This document shows, one piece after another, positions 30,864 through 42,077 of a stretch of 64,000 nt of DNA. The notes beneath the pieces are model-generated. The model searched no databases, had not been told where the DNA came from, and saw only the letters and a program-made list of their open reading frames with translations. The stretch is taken from NCBI GenBank assembly GCA_020186115.1, contig WSYJ01000186.1, forward strand, positions 1,347,501 to 1,411,500, written 5' to 3'. This stretch comes from Histomonas meleagridis. Its lineage: Eukaryota > Parabasalia > Tritrichomonadida > Dientamoebidae. The position numbers and the translations under genes were made by a program. Positions within the stretch are counted from its first letter, which is position 1. Each line of letters begins with the position of its first letter.

Positions 30864-32195
30864 TCACTCGAAAATCCCCAAAGGCGAACCTTGAACCGGG
30901 TGATGATTTTCAATAATTGTTGGTGCTTGTAAAGCGGAAGCGTCAGGGATAATGTTACCTCCGTCGAATGAGAATCCTTTAAACTGTTCTAAAACAGAGT
31001 TTTGTACTGGTGTTGCGCTTGAGTCATTTAATGAATCTGATTGGCATTCTTGAAGATCAGAAACTGGGTACACATGCGCATTTTCTGGCTCTATGTTCTT
31101 GGAATAGACCTGATAAAAGTCGAATTCATTGAGATGCGATTTGACTTGCTCATACCCAAACCGTTTTGTCGGGTTTTTGTCAAGGAGACCGTTTATTAGG
31201 TCCTCCATCGTTTGATCGAACTTCGTTGGGAAAGAAACTTCTTCATTCACGATCTTGTCGAACATTTTTAGCTCGTTGTCGGAGGCAAAGGGTGTCTTCT
31301 TGTAGATGAGTTCATAGAGAAGAACGCCAAGAGCCCACCAATCAATTGAAAATCCATAAGGCTTCTTATTGATTATCTCAGGGGCTAGAAACTCGGCAGT
31401 CCCACAAAAAGTTGACGTCTTGCTACAACTGTTGGTAATGTCTTTGGAGAGACCAAAGTCAGTAAGTTTAATATGGCCATCTTTTCCAATGAGTACATTT
31501 TCAGGTTTAAGATCACGATACACAATGCCGCTGCGATGGAGATGCTCTAGGGCAAGGCTTATTTCGGCGCAATATAACTTAATGTCAAATAAAGATAATG
31601 GGTTATCACTTCTTATAAAATGATACAAATCTGTTGGAAGGTATTCCATACAAAAGTAGAACTTTGTGGGCGTTTGAAATGCATATGACATGCTGACAAT
31701 AAAAGGATGAGAAATCGATATTAATATATTTCGCTCTGCTAAAACGGAACTCATCTTGTCTAGATGAGCAACTTTTGATTTGTGAATGCTTTTTATTGCG
31801 AACAATTCGCCTGTATCGATTTTTTGTCCTAATGTAACTTTTCCATAATATCCTCTTCCAAGAACAGAAATAAGGTTAAAAGATGCAATGGATACAGACG
31901 TAGTGTTTCTTGCTATCGATTGTAATGCGGAAACCCATAAATTACACATCTCTTTAGTTGACGCCCGAAATGAAGAAGCAGGTTCATTGGTTGGTTTAAC
32001 TGTAAATCGATGAGATCCATCTTCAAGTGCATGTATTTTAGTATTTTCATCGATTGGAATTGAATGTTCAACTGTTAATTGAGTTTCATCTTTGAAAATA
32101 ATTATACTTGAATTGCTAATTACACACCACCTTTTAGTCCAAAACCCGAACATCCCTTTTCTGTCCAAATAACCTTGAAGTTTTTCATTTCTCAT
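30864..32195 (-). CDS. PH-domain AGC kinase (Akt/PKB-like)
   Basis: 443 residues. An N-terminal PH domain (about 5-98: LQGYLDRKGMFGFWTKRWCV and FRASTKEMCNLWVSALQSIA) precedes the kinase domain: LGRGYYGKV, FAIKSIHKSK, YRDLKPEN, DFGLSK, and STFCGTAEFLAPE with the activation-loop threonine. An AGC C-terminal extension ends near a hydrophobic motif, FKGFSF, with a phosphorylatable serine. This is the complete domain order of Akt. The PH domain should recruit it to phosphoinositides at the membrane. An AAACGGTCG motif lies 36 bp upstream of the start (32231-32239). The 3' ends of this gene and the HMG gene are convergent and 74 bp apart. Confidence 0.93.
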   Translation of the reverse strand: MRNEKLQGYLDRKGMFGFWTKRWCVISNSSIIIFKDETQLTVEHSIPIDENTKIHALEDGSHRFTVKPTNEPASSFRASTKEMCNLWVSALQSIARNTTSVSIASFNLISVLGRGYYGKVTLGQKIDTGELFAIKSIHKSKVAHLDKMSSVLAERNILISISHPFIVSMSYAFQTPTKFYFCMEYLPTDLYHFIRSDNPLSLFDIKLYCAEISLALEHLHRSGIVYRDLKPENVLIGKDGHIKLTDFGLSKDITNSCSKTSTFCGTAEFLAPEIINKKPYGFSIDWWALGVLLYELIYKKTPFASDNELKMFDKIVNEEVSFPTKFDQTMEDLINGLLDKNPTKRFGYEQVKSHLNEFDFYQVYSKNIEPENAHVYPVSDLQECQSDSLNDSSATPVQNSVLEQFKGFSFDGGNIIPDASALQAPTIIENHHPVQGSPLGIFE

Positions 32196-32990
32196 TAATT
32201 CTTCTTAATAGTCAAAACCAAAAAATGAATAAACGGTCGAATTAAACGTTTTAACATTTTTTGACAAGTCCAAATCATTCAAAAAGTTCGACCCCGCAGT
32301 TTTCAATCCTTTATCTTCTCTAAACCATATTTCGCGCAAACAACAAAAATGAATTGAAAGAAAACACTGAAATTATTTAAAAAAAATATCCATTCATGTT
32401 AAAGAGTTTATTTTGTAATTTAGAAAATTTCTTAGTTTTTACTATTTAAAGATTCGATCTAAGTAGTCTTCTTGAAGAAACTATTCGCCTCATTCTCTAT
32501 TCAAACAAAGATTAAAAGGCTTGTTTATTTATTCTGTGTTTTCAGAAATTACATTTTCTGATGCCTATTGTAGATTAGAATAAAAATTAAAAATAACTAT
32601 TACAAGAGATATTTTTATTAAATCGAGCAAATTATTTCTGAAGAGCCACACTGCGTTTTCCTCGGAGTTTACCAATTTCATTTATAACCATCAGAAATCT
32701 ATCATCGATGTTAATTCATTAATTACTTCTATATATTCAAACACAGCTGTTTTTAAATTAATATCTTTGTTTTGCTATGTTTTATAAATGATATTTTAAC
32801 CAGAAAAGCATTCACCAAAAAATCAAAGTTGTTCCAATTTTATTTGTTATATTTTTGTCAGTACACTGCAAACATATAATGAATCAACAAAACGCTTACA
32901 ATAACTCACTCAAATGAGTTTACGAATGATTACATGAATGTTACTGAACATGTTATAATTTTTGATGTTGAAGAGATTATGCTTGCAGAC
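32196..32990. other. Intergenic stretch upstream of the BspA region
   Basis: About 0.8 kb, AT-rich, including the AAACGGTCG motif near the kinase start. Otherwise I see nothing I can support. Confidence 0.45.
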
Positions 32991-32999
32991 ATTGACCTG

Positions 33000-33480
33000 T
33001 ACTAACTTCTTCAATAGTTGGTGAATCTGTTGGTGCAATTGCTTCATGAGCAAAAAAAATATATACAATTTGCAGGAAAATTAAATTGATTGGAGGCGCA
33101 TTATCTGAATGATTTTCCTGAATTAATATTTAAATTCGCTGTGATAACATTGGTGCGAATATTATCCAAATGTACAGGACTTGAAACCATAACTTTAGAG
33201 ATAGGTTCAAATACAATGTATTAAGAAGATGTTCAAAACTTGATCATTTACATCCGAAGTTCTTTTAGGTGGAATTCCATTTTCAGAATGTACAAACATT
33301 CAATTCATTAATGTTTCTGATAAAAATATACAATATTCGAATGAATTATCAAAATGATGGTATTATTCGTTATCAGAATGGGGAAAGTAAAACATTTACA
33401 ATTCCAAATTCAGTCACTTCATTTATTATTATGATTAATTACAAATATTTTTTATTTTTATTGAACATAAATATATTGTG
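33000..33480 (+). pseudogene. BspA-like LRR relic
   Basis: Scattered leucine-rich-repeat signatures in changing frames: IGG-type and ITLEIGSN fragments, GGIPFSECTNIQFINVSD, then FTIPNSVTSF, the same IPNSVTS motif found in the intact copies. Stops separate them. The similarity is only to the repeat core, so limits are approximate. It is the left-most member of the BspA-like cluster. Confidence 0.5.
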
Positions 33481-33764
33481 ATATATAGGATATTTTTATG
33501 ATGATTACTCATTGTATATTTTTAATTAAAATCTTATATACTTCTTAAGGATTGAAATTACTGTTCTCTTTATGATATTTAAAATTTAATTTGCTTATTA
33601 TTTACCAACATACACTCATGTTTCTCCTTTCAATGAATCATATGTATTTAAGGAAATGTTTCAGTCATTTAATTTGTATTATATGTCAAATTAAAACATT
33701 AAAATGCGTATCCCTTGAAAAGCATGAAATTTAATCACTACAAAATCATTTGCCAATAACAATA

Positions 33765-35930
33765 TATATCATTTTAATCACCAAATCCTGCTCTATCACA
33801 TTCATTAATTATATTATTTAAAAGTGACTTTATAATCATTTAGCGCAGCATCTTTTCTGGGTGTCTTTAAATATTGAAACAAAATAATTTAAGGTTAAAT
33901 TGAAAAACTTCAATGAAACAATAGGTTTTTTACGTATTAACCGTGAGATTTTTAACTTTTGTATTGGCCGATGTGTATTTGGCAAGGCCTTCGACTATAT
34001 CAGATCTTGAAACATGAAAATCTTTCAGTTGTTGTTCATTTCGAACGTAATAAAGCAATATAGAACCGATACAATATCAAGAATCCCATTTTTTGCCACC
34101 ATAAAAATATCAAATTTGGAAAAGTTCCTAAACAAAGAAGGCCTCACTCATGCAAACAATGCAGAAGAACCAGCCTTTGAAATTAAGAAAGAAATTTCTG
34201 ATATATTTAACAATATTTCTACTTTCTTTAAAATCAGTTTATTTTTATATTCCTTGACCTACAGTAAGCGTACATCAGTAACACTTCAAGTTTTTAATGA
34301 TAAAATAAAATTCCCAGCATCATATTATTCAAACACACAAAATAAATCCTTTATAGCCAGTATGCCTATTAAAGACGATATACCAAAACAAACTTTGAGT
34401 AGACATTATGGGAATATATCTTTGATACTACAGGAATTTCTTTGTTTTTCATGGATGCAAAGCGATACAAAAGACAGAAACCGACCAATTAAATTCAATG
34501 TTTTATTTCCTTTAACCGCTATTTTTTCAATGATGTTTCTGTCGGTTTATATCAAATATTTTCAGAAAAAATCAATAACCATACAGAAAATTTTTCTGAA
34601 CAAAATCGAACCTAAAACAAAAGAAAAGAAAAAACACAAAAGTGTTTTATCCTTTATTATATTTTTTATAAATTCTTTTCAAGTGTTTAACAATGATAGT
34701 TCAACATTAAAAATAACAAATTCAACTGATTTTGAAATAGTTGATCAATATAAAGATATAACGAAATTTATATATATTAGTGAAGGAATTTATTCGATTC
34801 CGAGTAGTGCATTTTCAGGATGGCCATCAGTTATTTCAGTTAATTTTGGTAATTCTATCTCAGATATTGGGGGTTATGTGTTTTCGTCATGTTCTAATTT
34901 AGAAAGGATTATTTTTGGAGGAAATGTTACAACGATTGGTGGTTCAGCATTTTCATTATGTTCATCAATCAAAAACATTACAATTCCAAATTCAGTCACA
35001 TCGATTGGTGGTTCAGCATTTTCATCATGTTCTAATTTAATGATATTAACACTTGGGTATGGAATAAGAGAAATTGGAGGTTCAGCATTTGGTAATTGTA
35101 AATCACTTGAATGTATTTATTATTATGGAGATACAGAACCAAGTATTGGAACAAATGCATTTTATAATGTTACAACAACAGTTATAACATATCCAACATA
35201 TGTAGGAAGTAAATTTGGAAATTTAGGTGTTGAGAAAGACAACACAGAAGGAAACTGCAGCCCGATTGCAACAATTTCATTTTCTTCATCACACACATTT
35301 TATCAATCGAACACATTTCCATCATCAAATAATTATTCTGAATCGAACACATTTTCAAAGTCAAATACATTAGGCCAAAGCAATTCATTTTCAAATACAT
35401 TTACTGAATCACTTCAAAATGAATTAACGAAATCTTTTTCATATTTATTAACGATCACATTATCTATTACGCATTCATTTACTTATTATGAAATACAAAC
35501 GAAATCGCTTTCACTATTTACAATCAATTCATCGAATGTTTATATCGAAACAGAATTTATTTATTATGATTACACAGTTATTATTTATTCAACTTATTAT
35601 ATTTATTATTCGAACTTCTTTACATTTATTTATATCAATGAATTCCAAACAAATGATAATAAAACAACAATTATCATCATAATTGTTTGCGTTATTGTTG
35701 TTGCTATTATTATAATTTCATTACTTATTATATTATTGAATCGAATTAAAAATAAAAAAGAAGAAATTGACGAAAATGAAAATGAAGATTCAGAACAACA
35801 AAATGATAATAACCAAACAACAAACACATTCACAACAGGAATATCGATTTCGAATATTGAAGAAGATCCATTTGCAGATGACTTCAAAGAAGACAAATTC
35901 ATTGAGCAAATGTAACTAAGATAAATAAAT
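33765..35930 (+). repeat. Left arm of a 2.2-kb inverted repeat
   Basis: Matches 38985-41150 in inverted orientation. The upstream part (33765-34760, promoter and first ~250 codons) is recognisably homologous but diverged. From about 34762 to the stop codon at 35915 the two arms are almost base-identical (I found one difference, at the codon before WPSVISV). Identity drops at once after the stop. Confidence 0.9.
34014..35915 (+). CDS. BspA-like LRR surface protein, copy 1
   Basis: 633 residues. A ~210-residue N-terminal region of unknown fold is followed by a basic-hydrophobic segment (KKKHKSVLSFIIFFINSF) that looks like an internal signal or anchor. The TpLRR/LRR_5 repeats follow, about 245-390, with IGGSAFSSCSNL-type units (IPNSVTSIGGSAF). 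After that come a serine/threonine/phenylalanine-rich stalk of SNTF repeats, a transmembrane segment (about 549-575) and an acidic cytoplasmic tail ending with DPFADDFKED. BspA-like proteins are candidate surface adhesins of trichomonads. The C-terminal two-thirds is identical, apart from one residue, to the copy at 38999. The N-terminal part is not. Confidence 0.82.
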   Translation: MKIFQLLFISNVIKQYRTDTISRIPFFATIKISNLEKFLNKEGLTHANNAEEPAFEIKKEISDIFNNISTFFKISLFLYSLTYSKRTSVTLQVFNDKIKFPASYYSNTQNKSFIASMPIKDDIPKQTLSRHYGNISLILQEFLCFSWMQSDTKDRNRPIKFNVLFPLTAIFSMMFLSVYIKYFQKKSITIQKIFLNKIEPKTKEKKKHKSVLSFIIFFINSFQVFNNDSSTLKITNSTDFEIVDQYKDITKFIYISEGIYSIPSSAFSGWPSVISVNFGNSISDIGGYVFSSCSNLERIIFGGNVTTIGGSAFSLCSSIKNITIPNSVTSIGGSAFSSCSNLMILTLGYGIREIGGSAFGNCKSLECIYYYGDTEPSIGTNAFYNVTTTVITYPTYVGSKFGNLGVEKDNTEGNCSPIATISFSSSHTFYQSNTFPSSNNYSESNTFSKSNTLGQSNSFSNTFTESLQNELTKSFSYLLTITLSITHSFTYYEIQTKSLSLFTINSSNVYIETEFIYYDYTVIIYSTYYIYYSNFFTFIYINEFQTNDNKTTIIIIIVCVIVVAIIIISLLIILLNRIKNKKEEIDENENEDSEQQNDNNQTTNTFTTGISISNIEEDPFADDFKEDKFIEQM

Positions 35931-36453
35931 AATAAAATATCGTGTGTTCTAAATGTGAATCATTTTTAGTATTCAACGTCACCACGTTATTTTCCAACAT
36001 TAATTTTAGTATTGTGCTTTTTGAAAAAATTATTATCGCTAGCGATCTGCCAAACATATATGTTTAATAATATTAATTAAATATACTTCTTATATTGGTG
36101 ATCACATGCATTGACATTATGTGGTAACACTTTTTGAGTGCACCATAAACTTTTAATTGATTTAAGTAAAGCCCATTTCTTTATTATTTATTTTTTTCAT
36201 ACAAATTTGTAAGACATATCTCAACCAGAAAATGGTTGAGAAACAATTATTTTCATTAAGCCAACTTTTTTTGCCCTAAAGAATCCATTTTTTGGAATTT
36301 GATTGGTTCCACACGAAGAAACATTTTCAAATTATTTTTATTTGAAAAGTGCGTTGGACACGTTTATTTTTCAATATAACTGCAAACGTTATATAGTTTT
36401 TAATTGAATGATTAAATTTTATCGTAATCGTTAAACGTTTCAAGAACATATAA

Positions 36454-38694
36454 ATGAGTGTTTCTTTCTTTGATCCTGATCAAATTGATATGCCAAATGA
36501 CGAATATGAAGCTGGGTTTAACGATTCCCACAGCCAAATTGATAAAGAACTTATTGAGAAATTTCGAGAAGTTCAAATTAAATTTGAAAAAAGAGACGGA
36601 ATTAATAATATACATTCGAAATATATAAAGTCACAGTATGAAGAACTCAGTGATATTTATTACAAATTTCTAATAGAACAAAAATTTCATTTTATGTGCA
36701 TTTATTTCATTTTAAATGATATTAACTCACATTTAACTACTTCTGTTTCTTCTAACAATAATAGGGCACTCTTTCTTTCCTTTATCTTATGCGATAAATT
36801 TGAACGTGTTGATGCGAAATTTCCATCAAAGGAGAGATTCCTAAATATTCTTGAATCTGGCCTCAATAAAAACGTTACGGACATTTTGACGTTTGGGGTT
36901 CTTCCTAGCTATTCCCAATTTTTTGCTTCTGAAGATGGAATAAATAATTATTTAAACATTATGAGAGAATTAAAATCACCATTTCATTTCTTCACATATG
37001 GAAAAGCAATATTCTTTTCGCCTTTGTTCTTAAGCTTTATATCTAAAGTATTTATTCAAATATCATCAAAATTTAATAAGGTTGCAGAGTTTGGTATTGA
37101 CGAAACCAAACTCAGATTAGTTGTTATGCGCCATTGGAAGATGCAAATTGAATATCTTCCTAAGTATGTATCTTCTTTATTCAAAATTGGTCGAAAAAGT
37201 CTAAAATTAAAGGCAAAAACAATTCTCTACAAATGTTTTTTCAAGGTGTTTTTGTCTAAAAAGACTACTAATACCGCGATTTTTCAGATGTGTCAAATAT
37301 TTGATTATTTTGATAAACCACATCCAAACTTACTAAACGCCTACAGACATATCCTTCGACCAAATCATCCAAATTCTGTTCTTAGTGATTTAACAGCTAT
37401 GACTCAACAACAAAGTGATTCATTTCAATATTTTAATCAGGATTACACGCTCTTCTCATCTATTCTTTTAAGTTCCTTCGATATTAACATCTTAGATATG
37501 CCTGGAGAAGTTCCTCGAGAGTATAACTTAAAATTATATAGCACTCTTTCAGATAATGACATAAACTTCCAAAAACTTAAGAAGCCTAACGTTTCAGCAA
37601 ACGCAATTCTTGAAAACCTTATCGTCAAATGCGACAGGATTCCAGTCTTCAACAAGATCCCACCAATGTATACGATAGAGGACTTTTTCAATGATATTTT
37701 GGTCGGTCGGGGACCTGCCGATACATACTGCGAACGTTTAGAGGATAAGCTTCTTTTTGAAAGCTTTACTCGAATAAACGATAGACGTAACATTGTGAAA
37801 TTGCTATCGGAGTTTACTTTCGATGATAAAAGCTCAATTCGCACAATGAGTACATATACAGAAATTATTTCAATATGTCAGCAAAAACGAAAATTTACAA
37901 ATGTCCTTATAGAACAATTATTGAATGTTTTGTTCTTCCATCGATATCGTGTTCGACTAGAAGAAAAAGAAATGGAAGATAAGGTTTTCTCCGGTATTTC
38001 TAACGATCAAAGGAAGCAAATGTATACAGACCCTTCTGTTTTTCATCAAATAATGAGTAATTTCAAAATTGTTGAGCAAGCTTATTATCAAAATGAGCCA
38101 GTTCCAAATTACTTTACTGAGCTAATGTATTTCAATATTATAACTCGTTCTTTTGACATAAATCAATTCATCAAACAATCAAGTAAAGTTGATCTCATGA
38201 AGCTTGATAACAACATAAGCTTATTAATACCTATGATAAGCTTTTCAATGTTTGAATTGTACTTCCCTTATCCTGAGGAGATTAAAGAAGGGAAGTTCAA
38301 CGAGAAGAAGCACATGCATGACAAAGCTAGTCAATTAAAAACCGAAAATTCTTTGCTCGGAAAATTGAGAGACGCCTTTGAAGAGTCGAACTTTTTCAAA
38401 AAGCTTGATTTGATTTCAAATTCAGTGGATGACGTTAAGCAGTTTATGCTGAAGGATGCGCCTCCATCATGGGAATTTGGCGGTGACCAAATTGCTCCTG
38501 TTGGAACTATATTGCTTCTATATGCAAATCCAAACAAATTCGCAACGAATTTTGTGCTGTTGAATAATATTATTATGCCAAATATTTCAATTTTCCCAGA
38601 TTATATCAAGGGAAATGTTGAGTTCTTGTTCATAACTATGAGAATGGTGTTTGGATTTGTGTATCCTGATCTTAAACTTGAATCTATTTGCTAG
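36454..38694 (+). CDS. 746-residue protein of unknown function between the inverted arms
   Basis: Intact frame from the ATG at 36454. Mostly helical, with no membrane segment or repeat. A loose similarity in layout to the 738-residue protein at 52709 is visible: an early EELSDIYYKFLIEQKFHFM helix, a middle block with YLPKYVSSLFKIG (against YSTRYLISELLKIE) and a C-terminal helical block. In both, the middle block is faintly reminiscent of RasGAP-type helices, without an arginine finger that I can point to. Possible regulator of a small GTPase, at low confidence. Its G+C content rises towards the 3' end. It is not repeated in the flanking arms. Confidence 0.7.
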   Translation: MSVSFFDPDQIDMPNDEYEAGFNDSHSQIDKELIEKFREVQIKFEKRDGINNIHSKYIKSQYEELSDIYYKFLIEQKFHFMCIYFILNDINSHLTTSVSSNNNRALFLSFILCDKFERVDAKFPSKERFLNILESGLNKNVTDILTFGVLPSYSQFFASEDGINNYLNIMRELKSPFHFFTYGKAIFFSPLFLSFISKVFIQISSKFNKVAEFGIDETKLRLVVMRHWKMQIEYLPKYVSSLFKIGRKSLKLKAKTILYKCFFKVFLSKKTTNTAIFQMCQIFDYFDKPHPNLLNAYRHILRPNHPNSVLSDLTAMTQQQSDSFQYFNQDYTLFSSILLSSFDINILDMPGEVPREYNLKLYSTLSDNDINFQKLKKPNVSANAILENLIVKCDRIPVFNKIPPMYTIEDFFNDILVGRGPADTYCERLEDKLLFESFTRINDRRNIVKLLSEFTFDDKSSIRTMSTYTEIISICQQKRKFTNVLIEQLLNVLFFHRYRVRLEEKEMEDKVFSGISNDQRKQMYTDPSVFHQIMSNFKIVEQAYYQNEPVPNYFTELMYFNIITRSFDINQFIKQSSKVDLMKLDNNISLLIPMISFSMFELYFPYPEEIKEGKFNEKKHMHDKASQLKTENSLLGKLRDAFEESNFFKKLDLISNSVDDVKQFMLKDAPPSWEFGGDQIAPVGTILLLYANPNKFATNFVLLNNIIMPNISIFPDYIKGNVEFLFITMRMVFGFVYPDLKLESIC

Positions 38695-38984
38695 GCAAAA
38701 TGAAATAAAAACTATTTTTCATGAAAATGTTCACAGTTTAATATGTTTTTCTCGTAAGAAATGAAATCCAAAGAGTTACATATTTCATTAGGTGAAGTTC
38801 TGTTTTTTCAAGGACAATGGAAAATAATAAAATGAAGAAAAAAAAATAATTAAAGTTTAAATTTATGTAAAATTTTTAGTATGTGTAATATCAAGTGTGA
38901 GAATATTTTTCATAAGATATTCTTAAACACGAATAAGGTAATACAAATAAATAATTTTCATTTATAATATATTATGTTTTACTA

Positions 38985-41150
38985 TATATTTATCTTAATT
39001 ACATTTGCTCAATGAATTTGTCTTCTTTGAAGTCATCTGCAAATGGATCTTCTTCAATATTCGAAATCGATATTCCTGTTGTGAATGTGTTTGTTGTTTG
39101 GTTATTATCATTTTGTTGTTCTGAATCTTCATTTTCATTTTCGTCAATTTCTTCTTTTTTATTTTTAATTCGATTCAATAATATAATAAGTAATGAAATT
39201 ATAATAATAGCAACAACAATAACGCAAACAATTATGATGATAATTGTTGTTTTATTATCATTTGTTTGGAATTCATTGATATAAATAAATGTAAAGAAGT
39301 TCGAATAATAAATATAATAAGTTGAATAAATAATAACTGTGTAATCATAATAAATAAATTCTGTTTCGATATAAACATTCGATGAATTGATTGTAAATAG
39401 TGAAAGCGATTTCGTTTGTATTTCATAATAAGTAAATGAATGCGTAATAGATAATGTGATCGTTAATAAATATGAAAAAGATTTCGTTAATTCATTTTGA
39501 AGTGATTCAGTAAATGTATTTGAAAATGAATTGCTTTGGCCTAATGTATTTGACTTTGAAAATGTGTTCGATTCAGAATAATTATTTGATGATGGAAATG
39601 TGTTCGATTGATAAAATGTGTGTGATGAAGAAAATGAAATTGTTGCAATCGGGCTGCAGTTTCCTTCTGTGTTGTCTTTCTCAACACCTAAATTTCCAAA
39701 TTTACTTCCTACATATGTTGGATATGTTATAACTGTTGTTGTAACATTATAAAATGCATTTGTTCCAATACTTGGTTCTGTATCTCCATAATAATAAATA
39801 CATTCAAGTGATTTACAATTACCAAATGCTGAACCTCCAATTTCTCTTATTCCATACCCAAGTGTTAATATCATTAAATTAGAACATGATGAAAATGCTG
39901 AACCACCAATCGATGTGACTGAATTTGGAATTGTAATGTTTTTGATTGATGAACATAATGAAAATGCTGAACCACCAATCGTTGTAACATTTCCTCCAAA
40001 AATAATCCTTTCTAAATTAGAACATGACGAAAACACATAACCCCCAATATCTGAGATAGAATTACCAAAATTAACTGAAATAACTGATGGCCATTCTGAA
40101 AATGCACTACTCGGAATCGAATAAATTCCTTCACTAATATATATAAATTTCGTGTTGTTTTTGTATTGATCAATTTCTTTAAAATCATTTGAGTTTGTTA
40201 TTGTTAATGTTAGAGTATCACTATAAAATAATTGAAAAGAATTTATGAAAAATATAACAAAAATTAAAACATTTTTATGTTTTTTCTTTTCTTTTGTTTT
40301 CAATTCGTAGTTGGTCAATAAAAATTTCTGTAGAAAAAGTGGTTTTTTCTGAAAAAAATTGATATAAACCACCACAATCATCATTGAAAAAATAGCGGTT
40401 AAACGAACATAAGCATTGAATTTAAATGGTCGGTCTTTTTTATCGTTTTGCATCAACGAAAAACAAAGAAATTTACTCTGGATCAAAGATATATTCTCGT
40501 AACACCTTTTAGTGGTTTGCTTTGATATATTGTCTTCAATAAGCATACTGGTTAAAAAGGATTTATTTTGGGTAATTGTCAAATATGATACTGATAATTT
40601 TATTTTGTCATTAAATATTTGAAGCATAACTAATGTATGGTCTATTTCAGACAAGAAATCTAAAAATGAACTGGCTTTAAAGAAAATAGAATTGTTCCTA
40701 AATATATCAAAATTCTGGTTATGAATTTCAAAGACTCGATCTTCTACATTGTACCCATGAATGAATCCTTCTTCGCCGAGGTACTTTTTCATATTTGATA
40801 TTTTTATAGTTGTAAGAAATGGGATTTCTGGTTTTGTAACGGTCGTAAATTGCTTTGTTATGCCTGAAATGAGCATCAAATGAAGAATTCTCATGCTTCA
40901 AGATCTAATATAGTTCAAGGCCTCTTCTAAATACACATCGGCTAATACAAAAGTTAAAAATCACACGGTTAATATATAAGAAATTTGTTGTTTTTTTGAG
41001 GTTTTTCAATTTAACCTAAAATTTGTTTGTTTCAATATTTAAGGACACACAGAAAAGGTGCTGAAATAAATGATTATAAAGCACTTTTAAATAATATAAT
41101 GAATGAATGCATGTGATAGAGCTGAATTTGCTGATCAAAATGATATATCT
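38985..41150 (-). repeat. Right arm of the inverted repeat
   Basis: Inverse counterpart of 33765-35930. About 3.05 kb of unique sequence containing the 746-residue gene separates the arms. The promoter-proximal sequences of both copies, including a CACGGTTAA-type motif (around 33941 and 40967), are conserved. Confidence 0.9.
38999..40894 (-). CDS. BspA-like LRR surface protein, copy 2
   Basis: 631 residues, same architecture as copy 1: N-terminal domain, hydrophobic segment (KKKHKNVLIFVIFFINSF), LRRs, SNTF-rich stalk, transmembrane segment and acidic tail. From WPSVISV onwards the protein is the same as copy 1, while the first ~250 residues match only in part (MRILHLMLISGITKQ against MKIFQLLFISNVIKQ). 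Such a sharp change in divergence within a gene points to recent gene conversion of the 3' part. It is expected at the cell surface, if the internal hydrophobic segment acts in membrane insertion. Confidence 0.82.
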   Translation of the reverse strand: MRILHLMLISGITKQFTTVTKPEIPFLTTIKISNMKKYLGEEGFIHGYNVEDRVFEIHNQNFDIFRNNSIFFKASSFLDFLSEIDHTLVMLQIFNDKIKLSVSYLTITQNKSFLTSMLIEDNISKQTTKRCYENISLIQSKFLCFSLMQNDKKDRPFKFNAYVRLTAIFSMMIVVVYINFFQKKPLFLQKFLLTNYELKTKEKKKHKNVLIFVIFFINSFQLFYSDTLTLTITNSNDFKEIDQYKNNTKFIYISEGIYSIPSSAFSEWPSVISVNFGNSISDIGGYVFSSCSNLERIIFGGNVTTIGGSAFSLCSSIKNITIPNSVTSIGGSAFSSCSNLMILTLGYGIREIGGSAFGNCKSLECIYYYGDTEPSIGTNAFYNVTTTVITYPTYVGSKFGNLGVEKDNTEGNCSPIATISFSSSHTFYQSNTFPSSNNYSESNTFSKSNTLGQSNSFSNTFTESLQNELTKSFSYLLTITLSITHSFTYYEIQTKSLSLFTINSSNVYIETEFIYYDYTVIIYSTYYIYYSNFFTFIYINEFQTNDNKTTIIIIIVCVIVVAIIIISLLIILLNRIKNKKEEIDENENEDSEQQNDNNQTTNTFTTGISISNIEEDPFADDFKEDKFIEQM

Positions 41151-41439
41151 TTGTAATTGGTAATCATTTTTTAAAGTTATTAAATTTCATTAATTATACA
41201 CATATGAATTTGATTTGATTTGGATACAATTACAATTAAAACTGTTGTTGTAATTCCACTTGATGTCTCATTTGAGATATAACTTATATATGTATAACAA
41301 TTTAAGGTATGAAATCGTTGAATTATTGATATATAATGAAAATGATTTTGTTTGCGTTTAATAAACAGTTTATGATTTGTTATCGATAAAGAAAGTTAAT
41401 ATGAAAGAAAAAGTTAAAGTTAAATCCCTTTGAAGTGCT

Positions 41440-42000
41440 TTTGTTTATGTATTTAATTTAGTGAATGTATGTGTTTGTATAAATGATTTAGATCTTGTGA
41501 TCATATCTGAATTTGATAATGTATTCGATTTTGTAAATGAATGAGTTGAAATTGGTGAACAAACACCACCATTATATTCGTTATTCACTGGAAATGATCC
41601 AAATATTTTTTTCTTTGTGTGTTGAATATGTAAAAATTAAAAATGTATTTTCACCAATATATGGTTCTGATTTGCCGTAAAAATAAATGAACGAAGGCTG
41701 TTCAATTAGAAAATGAATATTTTCCAATTCTTATTTGTTGTGTGAAAATTTTTAATATTGTTAAATGATAGCAATTAGAAAATGCGGCTTCTCCAATGTT
41801 TTGTATCAAACTTGGAAGTGTGATATATTTGAGTGATTGTTGAATGAAAATGCTAAATTACTCATTGTCGTATTATTTTCTCCATATTTGGTATTGATAA
41901 AAATAAGTGATTCAATATGATTTACACAGTTTCCATAATTAACATAAGGAATAGATTACCATTAGTTGAGAATAACAAATTGTTAAACGATTAATATTTC
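41440..42000 (-). pseudogene. BspA-like relic (stalk and LRR remnants)
   Basis: Minus-strand sequence shows remnants of the SNTF-type stalk and LRR units such as IGEAAFSNCYHL, broken by stops. It lies just downstream of copy 2's promoter side and immediately beyond the stop of copy 3. Limits are approximate. Confidence 0.5.
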
Positions 42001-42077
42001 TCATTGCGAATCATTTCATAATATTTAAATAATTTAAAAATATATCAATTAAAAATATATTTTTATTTTACATTAAA

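Noticed and set aside
33269-33481. 70-codon frame as a real gene
   Set aside because: It begins with a TTG-like start, covers only broken LRR fragments and is part of a BspA relic.
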